Origin: Labilithrix luteola | GTDB taxonomy: Bacteria > Myxococcota_A > Polyangia > Polyangiales > Polyangiaceae | Reading direction: 5' to 3' | Length of the DNA: 7,652 nt | Assembly (NCBI GenBank): GCA_026225435.1 | Contig: JAMFST010000763.1 | Coordinates: forward strand, 1 to 7,652 | In this document: positions 1 through 5,998 of the stretch, one piece after another | How positions within the stretch are numbered: the first letter of the stretch is position 1 | How the letters are laid out: the number at the start of each line of letters is the position of its first letter | Notes under the pieces: generated by a model | What the model saw: the letters and a program-made list of their open reading frames with translations, nothing else | What the model was told of the DNA's origin: nothing | The model's database searches: none | Program-made: the position numbers and the translations under genes

Positions 1-1
1 C

Positions 2-2077
2 ACGCTGGTCTTCATACCGCCGCCACCGCCACCGATCGTGGTGCACCTGCCAGTGGCGCCGCTCGCCCCGTCGCCGCCGCCGGCCGATCCCTCCGCCGAG
101 GAGGTGACGGTGCGTGGACCTCCGCCGCGACGTAACGATGTTACGTCGACGACCATCGCCGCCGCGCAGGGAAGCAAGGTCGCCGGCACCCAGGGGGATC
201 CGATCAAGGTGGTGGAGAACCTCCCGGGTCTCGCGCGTCCGTCGTTCGGCTCCGGGCAGCTCATCGTCTGGGGCTCGGCGCCGAGCGAGACGCGCACGTA
301 CGTCGACGGCGTGGAGATCCCGGCGCTCTTCCACGGAAGCGCCCTGCGCTCGACGGTGAACGGCGATCTCGTGCGCGACGTGACGCTGACGCCCGGAGCG
401 TACGGCGCCGACTTCGGCCGCGCGCTCGGCGGGATGGTGCGCGTGGAGACCAAGGACCTGCCCGAGAGCGGTGTCCACGGCTACGCCAGCGCCGACACCC
501 TCGACAGCTCGGCGATGGTCGGCGCCGCGCTCAGCGATCGCGTGAAGGTCGCCGTCGCCGGCCGCTACGGGTACCTCGACAGCGTGCTGCGCGCCGTCGA
601 TCGCTCCGACGTGGACCAGTACTTCGCCATCCCGCGCTACGACGACATGCAGGGCAAGGTGCAGATCGCCCTGCGCCGCCACGAGTCGCTCGACGTCGTC
701 TACCTCGGCTCGGACGACAAGCTCACCGAGACCATCCCCGACGCCGATCCGGCGCGCGTGCGCAGCGAGTCCACCCGCACCTCCTACCAGCGAATCTACC
801 TGCACTACCGGCGACAGCTGGACGATGGCTCGAGCCTGGAGGTGACGCCCTTCTTCGGCCACGATCTGAGCCGGCTCGACGCGAGCTTCGGCGCGACGCC
901 CGCGCTGCTCGACGAGGGGACCTGGCGCTACGGGCTGCGCGGCTCGTACCGCACGCGCCTCTCCGACGCGGTCAGCCTGAACCTCGGAGTGGATGTCGAC
1001 GGATCGAGCGCGCACGTCGACCGCAGCGGCTCGCTCCTCATCCCGCCGCGCGAGGGGGACATCTCCGTCTTCGGCCAGCCGCCGGGCGGCGATACCAGCA
1101 GCGACTCGTGGACCGCGGGGGTGCTCGACGTCGCGCCCTACGCCACCCTCGGGATCGACCTCGGCCCGCTGTCGATCTCGCCCGGCGTGCGCGTCGACGC
1201 GTTCTTTCTCCAGACCAGCCGGCAGACCCCGCGCGTGGGGGACACGCCGTCGATCGGCTTCGAGCAGCTCAGCGGCCAGGTCGAGCCGCGCGTCGCCGCG
1301 CGCCTGCGGATCAACGCCAAGCTGTCGCTGCTGGCGGCCGCCGGCGTGTACGCGCAGCCACCGGACCCGGCCGATCTCTCCGCGGTGTTCGGCAACCCGA
1401 AGCTCGGGCCGTCGACCGCGGACCACGTGACGCTCGGAGAGGCGCTGGCCATCACCCCGACCCTGTCGCTGGAGACGACCGCCTTCGCCAAGTGGATGCA
1501 GGGGCTCGCCGTGCGCGATCCCTCGCCGACCCCGAAGCTCACCGAGGCGCTGCTGCAGGAGGGGATCGGCCACGCCTACGGGGTGCAGTTCCTCCTCCGC
1601 CAGCAACCGTGGCACGGCTTCTTCGGCTGGGTGGCCTACACCATGTCGCGGAGCGAGAGGCGCGACACGCCGAGCTCGAGCTGGCGGCTCTTCGACTACG
1701 ATCAGCCGCAGGTGCTGACGGCGGTGGCCACCAAGGAGATCGGCGCCTGGACCATCGGCGCGCGCTTCCGCGTCGCCACCGGTCTGCCGCGCACGCCGGT
1801 GACCGGCGCCTTCTACGACGCCAAGGACGACGCCTACCAGCCGATCTTCGGTGCGCAGAGCTCGATCCGCCTGCCCACCTTCGAGCAGCTCGATCTGCGC
1901 GTGGACCGCACGTTTCTCCTCGGCAGCCGCGCGCGCATGCTGGTGTACGTCGAGGGGCTCAACGTGCTCAATCGCGGCAACGGCGAGGAGTACACCTACA
2001 ACGTCGATTACTCGCGGCGCGGCACCGTCACCGGGTTGCCGGTCATCGCCGTCGTCGGCGCGAGGTTCGAGCTGTGA
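2..2077 (+). CDS. TonB-dependent outer-membrane receptor, 5' end missing
   Basis: Outer-membrane beta-barrel that imports a ligand using TonB energy; the ligand cannot be told from sequence. The frame is open from base 2 with no stop. The first available start (GTG at 38) gives no signal peptide, which such a receptor needs, so the true start is upstream. Numbering from that GTG: a proline-rich stretch (residues 5-18, preceded upstream by six prolines), a TonB-box-like EEVTVRG (21-27), a plug domain (about 45-140) with GTQGDPIKVVENLPG, TRTYVDGVEIP and YGADFGRALGGMVRVETKD, then a barrel of alternating strands to residue 679. The plug motifs match receptors common in Myxococcota. The usual Arg of the plug (I/V)RG motif is Trp78. 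The chain ends RFEL, not in a terminal aromatic. The short TLVF before the proline tract could be the last strand of a fused TonB C-terminal domain (inference). The next gene overlaps by 4 bases. The receptor call is very secure. Confidence 0.93.
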   Translation, partial: TLVFIPPPPPPIVVHLPVAPLAPSPPPADPSAEEVTVRGPPPRRNDVTSTTIAAAQGSKVAGTQGDPIKVVENLPGLARPSFGSGQLIVWGSAPSETRTYVDGVEIPALFHGSALRSTVNGDLVRDVTLTPGAYGADFGRALGGMVRVETKDLPESGVHGYASADTLDSSAMVGAALSDRVKVAVAGRYGYLDSVLRAVDRSDVDQYFAIPRYDDMQGKVQIALRRHESLDVVYLGSDDKLTETIPDADPARVRSESTRTSYQRIYLHYRRQLDDGSSLEVTPFFGHDLSRLDASFGATPALLDEGTWRYGLRGSYRTRLSDAVSLNLGVDVDGSSAHVDRSGSLLIPPREGDISVFGQPPGGDTSSDSWTAGVLDVAPYATLGIDLGPLSISPGVRVDAFFLQTSRQTPRVGDTPSIGFEQLSGQVEPRVAARLRINAKLSLLAAAGVYAQPPDPADLSAVFGNPKLGPSTADHVTLGEALAITPTLSLETTAFAKWMQGLAVRDPSPTPKLTEALLQEGIGHAYGVQFLLRQQPWHGFFGWVAYTMSRSERRDTPSSSWRLFDYDQPQVLTAVATKEIGAWTIGARFRVATGLPRTPVTGAFYDAKDDAYQPIFGAQSSIRLPTFEQLDLRVDRTFLLGSRARMLVYVEGLNVLNRGNGEEYTYNVDYSRRGTVTGLPVIAVVGARFEL
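128..148. repeat. Perfect 9-bp inverted repeat with 3-bp spacer inside the receptor gene
   Basis: Arms CGACGTAAC and GTTACGTCG flank GAT. The site is more AT-rich than its surroundings and lies in codons for RRNDVTS, between the TonB box and the plug. The symmetry is seen directly. It has the shape of a dimeric regulator site, but its place inside a coding region and the limited arm length make coincidence a serious alternative. Confidence 0.4.
2062..2065 (+). promoter_or_regulatory. Ribosome binding site for the lipoprotein gene
   Basis: GAGG lies 8 bases before the GTG at 2074, inside the last codons of the receptor gene. It supports choosing this GTG, which overlaps the receptor stop as GTGA, so translation of the two genes is probably coupled. 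Confidence 0.6.
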
Positions 2078-2985
2078 AGCGCGTCGCCGCCGTCATCGCG
2101 TGCGTGCCGGCGATCGTCGCCTCGTGCGTGCCGTCTCTCGGGCCCGGCGACTCCTTGATCGCGGCGCCGCGGGTGCTCGCCATTCGCAACGATCCGGCGG
2201 AGGCTCCGCCCGGGACCATGGTGACGTTCACCGCGCTCGTCGCCGCGCCGGGCGGCAGCGAGAGCGACGCGGACCTCGCCTGGTCGTTCTGCAGCGCGCC
2301 GAAGCCGCTCACCGAGGACAACGTGGTCTCGGACGCCTGCCTCGGCAGCTCGTCGCTCACCGCGCTCGGATCGGGGCCGAGCGTGACGGCGGCGATCCCG
2401 GCGACGGCCTGCTCGCTCTTCGGACCGGACACGGTGTCGACCGCCTTTCGCCCGCGTGATCCGGACATCACCGGCGGCTACTACCAGCCGCTCCGTGCCG
2501 ACCTCGCCGGCGCCGACACCGCCTTCGACCTCGCGCGCATCCACTGCGATCTCGCCAATGCCAGCGCCACCTCGGCGACGGCCTTCGCCGCCGCGTACAC
2601 GTTGAACCAGAACCCCGCGCTCCTGCCGCTGACGGCGACGATCTCCGGGAGCGGCGCAGCGGTCGATCTCTCCGCAATCCCCGCGAGCGCGCGCCTCGAG
2701 CTGCAAGCGAGCTGGGACGCGGCCTCGGCGGAGACCTTCGCTTACTACGACCCGACCTCGCAAGCGGTGACCACGCAGCGCGAGGCGATGCAGGTCGGCT
2801 GGTACGACTCGGCGGGCACGCTCGCCACCGAGTCGACCGGTCGCGCCGCCGACGATCTCGCGACGACGAGCAGCGTCGGCTGGACCGCGCCCGCAGGCGC
2901 CGGTGCGGTGCACCTCTGGATCGTCCTGCGCGACAGCCGCGGCGGCGTCGACTTTACCGAGGTGGACGTCGTCGTCGTCGAGTGA
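2074..2985 (+). CDS. Envelope lipoprotein linked to the TonB-dependent receptor
   Basis: Unnamed lipoprotein of 303 residues. A short signal peptide (MKRVAAVIACVPAIVAS) ends in a lipobox, VASC, with the lipidated cysteine at residue 18. The mature part begins with an Ig-like or beta-sandwich segment (about 30-75; PRVLAIRNDPAEAPPG, then DLAWSFCSAPKPLTEDN). The C-terminal part (about 235-303) has VGWYDSAG, a Trp-Thr-Ala-Pro turn and LWIVLRDSRGGVDF, which look like strands of a second such domain. Four further cysteines (73, 89, 113, 158) could form disulfides in the periplasm or at the surface. GTG at 2074 is chosen because it has a GAGG site, gives a proper signal peptide and overlaps the receptor stop; the open frame extends back to 1108 but that part is antisense-free shadow of the receptor. 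Similar lipoproteins beside TonB receptors are, to my knowledge, frequent in Myxococcota. A ligand-capturing partner role is inference; no enzymatic motif is visible. Confidence 0.88.
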   Translation: MKRVAAVIACVPAIVASCVPSLGPGDSLIAAPRVLAIRNDPAEAPPGTMVTFTALVAAPGGSESDADLAWSFCSAPKPLTEDNVVSDACLGSSSLTALGSGPSVTAAIPATACSLFGPDTVSTAFRPRDPDITGGYYQPLRADLAGADTAFDLARIHCDLANASATSATAFAAAYTLNQNPALLPLTATISGSGAAVDLSAIPASARLELQASWDAASAETFAYYDPTSQAVTTQREAMQVGWYDSAGTLATESTGRAADDLATTSSVGWTAPAGAGAVHLWIVLRDSRGGVDFTEVDVVVVE

Positions 2986-3023
2986 GACGGCGCCCGACGG
3001 AATGCGCGTGGTAGTCGGCAGAC

Positions 3024-5015
3024 ATGCACCGCGCGCTCCTCGTCCTGGCCCTGCTCGCGCCCGCCGTCTCGCTCGGCTGCGCCTCTGCCGAAGGGCGGGG
3101 CAGCATCTTCCCCGCCGGCACCGTCGAGCGGATGAACCGTGGCGTCTTCGAGCTGGTGGTCCCGAAGGCGGGCGACGGTAACGTCACGTACACCCAGCCG
3201 CTCCCGCTCGACCTGGTCCCCTACGCGCAGCGGGTCGACAAGTTCCAGGGGATCGGCACCGCCTTCGCCATCTCGCCCACGCGCTTCGTCACCGCGGCGC
3301 ACGTGCTCAACGCGTACGAGAAGCAGCGCTTCGACACCATCCTGCTGCGCGACAGCTCCGGCAAGACGCACGAGATCTCGACCATCCTTCGCTACTCGCA
3401 GTACCGCGACGTGGTGGAGTTCGAGGTGGTCGATCCGCCGGCCAACGTCGCCCCGCTGGAGGTCCGCAACCAGGTCGAGATTGGCGCGGTGGTCGACTCG
3501 GTGGGCAACGCGGGGGGCGAGGGGATCGTCATCCGCACCGGGTCGGTCACCTCGTTCGTTCCCGAGCCGGTGGACGGCAAGTGGAAGTACATCCGCTTCA
3601 CCGCGCCGGTGTCCCACGGCAACAGCGGAGGGCCGCTGGTCGACAACGAGGGGCGCGTGCTCGGCGTGGTCATCCAGATGGGCGCCGCGGAGAACCTCAA
3701 CGTCGCCGTCCCGATGGCCGAGCTGGAGAAGATCGGGACCGCGCAGAGCGAGTTCTACCTGCACGGCGGCGTCAGCGTCAGCGACGGGGTCCATCAGGAG
3801 TTCGCCGACTGGCACTTCGCGTCGCCGCTCCCCGCGTCCTTCGACGACCTGCGCAAGGCCGCGCAGGCCAACCTGCGCGAGACGCTCGACCGGCGCGTCT
3901 CCGCGATGCTCGCGCGGACGGCGGTGCAGAGCTTCCCGGTGGACCCCGGGGTGCAGCCCTTCCTGCGCGAGCCGCAGTCGTCCCCGGCGCTCGGGTCGTA
4001 CGTGCGCGACGCCAAGGGGCACTGGACGGCCAACCCGGTCACCTACAAGGAGATACCGATCGCCGGCGGGGGCACGCTGTTCCTCAACGACGCCGCCAAC
4101 CACCTCGCCGGCTCGCTGCTCTTCGCCAAGCCGAAGACGGCGCCGCTCAACCTGTACCTGAAGCACCCGACGCTGCTGGCCGACATCCTCGTGCACGCGC
4201 AGGGGATCGGCGTCTCCTTCGCGGGTCGAGCGATCGCCATCGCCTCGCTCGGCGCGCCGGAGGTGGACGAGCACTGGACCGACGTCTACGGGCGCCCCTG
4301 GCTCAGCTACGTGTGGCGGATCCCGCGCGCAGGGGAGTCGGTGCTGTTCGAGTGCTTGACCCGTCCGGTCGGTCTCGCGTGCCGCTGGGCGCGCGTGCCC
4401 CTGGCGCTCGAGGAGGCGGTGCGTGCTGCGTTGCGACGCGCGGCGCCGGTGACCACCCTCGACTACGTCGGCAGCGTGGCCGACTGGGAGGAGTACCTCG
4501 CGCTCCCTCGCAGCTACCGTCCGCGGGTGCTCGCGCACGCCCGGGTGCACGCTGGCAAGGAGATCGATTTCTCCATCGGCCCCTTCGCCGGGGCGGTCGA
4601 TCTGCAGGGGCTGTCGCGGAGCACCTGGCTGAGCGCGTTCACCAGCGTCGACCCGGCGGCGACGACCAACCAGCGGGTCTTCGAGGTCCGCCTCGCGCCG
4701 GACAAGGAGAAGCCCACGTACTACGCCGTGGAGGAGGAGCTGGAGCCGGTGGCGGGCAGCTCGCCGCGGCACGCGGAGGTGTACAAGAAGCTCGAGGCGC
4801 AGACCGCGCCGTACAACGGCAACGCGCGCGCCGACGGCAAGACCAACGTGGCGTCGGGGCTGCTGCAGCGGGTGAAGGAGAAGGGGAAGCAGATGATGTA
4901 CTTCTGCCGCGCGCCGGTGGGGGACGACAAGGCCGCACTGGAGACGAGCTGCGCGCAGTTTCGCGCGTCGCTGAAGGCGCCGCCGGCGAAGGAGGTCGAC
5001 GAGACCGAGCCGTGA
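3024..5015 (+). CDS. Trypsin-like serine protease, probable lipoprotein, with long unassigned C-terminal region
   Basis: Secreted S1-clan endopeptidase of 663 residues. The signal peptide (MHRALLVLALLAPAVSLG) precedes Cys19; SLGC is a loose lipobox allowed by the broad PROSITE pattern, so membrane anchoring is probable, not certain. The protease domain spans about residues 35-240: GTAFAISPTRFVTAAHV carries His93, YRDVVEFEV carries Asp129, and HGNSGGPLVDNEGRVLGVV carries Ser201, a full catalytic triad in the right order. The style is closest to short bacterial DegP/S1C-like or glutamyl-endopeptidase-like domains, but no PDZ domain follows. Residues 245-663 match nothing I recognise; they hold cysteine pairs 444/453 and 628/643 that may form disulfides. 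ATG 3024 is the first start after an in-frame TAG at 3012. No clear Shine-Dalgarno is seen and only 38 bases separate it from the lipoprotein stop, so it may share that transcript. Substrate unknown; envelope protein processing or quality control is possible. Confidence 0.9.
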   Translation: MHRALLVLALLAPAVSLGCASAEGRGSIFPAGTVERMNRGVFELVVPKAGDGNVTYTQPLPLDLVPYAQRVDKFQGIGTAFAISPTRFVTAAHVLNAYEKQRFDTILLRDSSGKTHEISTILRYSQYRDVVEFEVVDPPANVAPLEVRNQVEIGAVVDSVGNAGGEGIVIRTGSVTSFVPEPVDGKWKYIRFTAPVSHGNSGGPLVDNEGRVLGVVIQMGAAENLNVAVPMAELEKIGTAQSEFYLHGGVSVSDGVHQEFADWHFASPLPASFDDLRKAAQANLRETLDRRVSAMLARTAVQSFPVDPGVQPFLREPQSSPALGSYVRDAKGHWTANPVTYKEIPIAGGGTLFLNDAANHLAGSLLFAKPKTAPLNLYLKHPTLLADILVHAQGIGVSFAGRAIAIASLGAPEVDEHWTDVYGRPWLSYVWRIPRAGESVLFECLTRPVGLACRWARVPLALEEAVRAALRRAAPVTTLDYVGSVADWEEYLALPRSYRPRVLAHARVHAGKEIDFSIGPFAGAVDLQGLSRSTWLSAFTSVDPAATTNQRVFEVRLAPDKEKPTYYAVEEELEPVAGSSPRHAEVYKKLEAQTAPYNGNARADGKTNVASGLLQRVKEKGKQMMYFCRAPVGDDKAALETSCAQFRASLKAPPAKEVDETEP

Positions 5016-5035
5016 CGCGGATCGAGGTCTAGCGA

Positions 5036-5998
5036 TTAGCGATAGCGATCGCCGAACGCAGCGATCGCTTCGCGCAGGGCACGCTCGATCCCCGGCTCGT
5101 AGGCCGAGTGACCGGAGCTCTCGACGACGTGGAGCGTCGCCTCGGGCCACGCGCGGTGGAGCGCCCAGGCCGAATCGAGCGGGCACACCTGGTCGTAGCG
5201 GCCATGGACGATGACGGCGGGGATGCGGCGGATGGCGTCGATGGCGGCGCGCGCGAGCAGCGGGCGGTCGGCGAGCCAGGCGCCGTGCAGGAGGTAGTGC
5301 GCCTCGAGGAGCGCGAGGGCGAAGCGGAAGTCGCGCTCCGCCGGGCCGTCGCTGCTGGCGAGCGCGAGGAGGTGCTCGTCGGGAGCGAGCGAGCAGGTCG
5401 ACAGCTCCCAGGTGCACCAGGCGCGCGCCGCGGCCTCGCGGACGAGCGCATCGGGAGAGCGCAGGCGCGCGTGGTAGGCGGCGACGAGATCGCTTCGCTC
5501 GTCGTCGGGGATCGGCGCCACGAAGTCCTCCCAGCGGTCGGGAAAGATGTGGCTCGCGCCGTCCTGGTAAAACCAGGCGAGCTCGCGCAGGCGGAAGAGG
5601 AAGACGCCGCGCAGGATCATCCCGGTGACGCGTGCGGGGTGCGTCTGCGCGTAGGCCAGCGCCAGGGTCACGCCCCACGAGCCGCCGAAGAGGAGCCAGG
5701 AGGACAGCCCCAGCGCCTCGCGGAGCGTCTCGAGATCGGCGACCAGATCCCAGGTGGTGTTCTCTTCCAGCGAAGCGAACGGCGTGCTCCGTCCGCACCC
5801 GCGTTGATCGAGATGAATCACGCGGTCCACCGCCGGGTCGAAGAGAGCGCGCTCGCCCGCGTCCAGCCCCGCACCCGGGCCGCCGTGGAGGCAGACCACC
5901 GGCCGTCCCGCCGGGTTTCCCCACTCCTCGACGTGCAGCTCGTGGATCGCGCTCACCCGCAGCCGGAAGGTGCGCCGCGGCCGAGTGCCCTCGGTCAT
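5036..5998 (-). CDS. pip: Proline iminopeptidase (alpha/beta hydrolase, MEROPS S33)
   Basis: Cytoplasmic aminopeptidase that releases N-terminal proline from peptides (EC 3.4.11.5). At 320 residues it has the usual family length, and no signal peptide is present. All expected elements appear in order: ELHVEEWGNPAGRPVVCLHG leading to the oxyanion-hole motif HGGPGAG (38-44), DQRGCGRS (64-71), the nucleophile elbow GGSWGV with Ser107, TWE with Glu198, LEAHY with Glu232 (usually ENHY in this family), HGRYDQVCP with Asp269, and SGHSA with His297. Ser107/Asp269/His297 is the triad; the two glutamates correspond by position and context to those that hold the substrate N-terminus in the Serratia enzyme. 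ATG 5998 overlaps the upstream glycosyltransferase stop as ATGA and has no Shine-Dalgarno (the upstream strand is CT-rich), so translation is probably coupled. Related S33 hydrolases can act on other substrates, but the motif set fits Pip well. A link to processing a modified peptide is only suggested by the neighbour. Confidence 0.93.
   Translation of the reverse strand: MTEGTRPRRTFRLRVSAIHELHVEEWGNPAGRPVVCLHGGPGAGLDAGERALFDPAVDRVIHLDQRGCGRSTPFASLEENTTWDLVADLETLREALGLSSWLLFGGSWGVTLALAYAQTHPARVTGMILRGVFLFRLRELAWFYQDGASHIFPDRWEDFVAPIPDDERSDLVAAYHARLRSPDALVREAAARAWCTWELSTCSLAPDEHLLALASSDGPAERDFRFALALLEAHYLLHGAWLADRPLLARAAIDAIRRIPAVIVHGRYDQVCPLDSAWALHRAWPEATLHVVESSGHSAYEPGIERALREAIAAFGDRYR
5044..5069 (+). 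terminator. Hairpin at the convergent gene junction, possible terminator for the plus-strand genes
   Basis: AGCGATCGC (5044-5052) and GCGATCGCT (5061-5069) form a perfect 9-bp stem with an 8-base loop, starting 28 bases after the protease stop. No T-run follows, so it is at best a weak intrinsic terminator in a GC-rich genome. It also encodes the last residues of the minus-strand iminopeptidase, where it precedes the stop and cannot be that gene's terminator. AGCGAT is repeated in tandem nearby (5031, 5038, 5044). Confidence 0.3.

Noticed and set aside
1108..2073. Upstream extension of the lipoprotein frame inside the receptor gene
   Set aside because: The translated extension is low-complexity Arg/Ala-rich and is a shadow of the receptor. 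The lipoprotein signal peptide and ribosome site fix the start at 2074.
2965..2982. Short GTC repeat at the end of the lipoprotein gene
   Set aside because: Only a few units, encoding valines at the C-terminus of a beta strand; ordinary codon bias explains it.
3581..5032. Second plus-strand frame within the protease gene
   Set aside because: Out-of-frame shadow with Arg/Ala/Gly-rich product; the protease frame carries the catalytic triad.
2745..5924. Long open frame on the minus strand, more than 1000 codons, opposite the protease and into the iminopeptidase gene
   Set aside because: Its product is Arg/Ala/Gly-rich with no domain, it lies antisense to a well-supported protease, and it crosses pip in another frame. 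It is an artefact of high GC and few stops.
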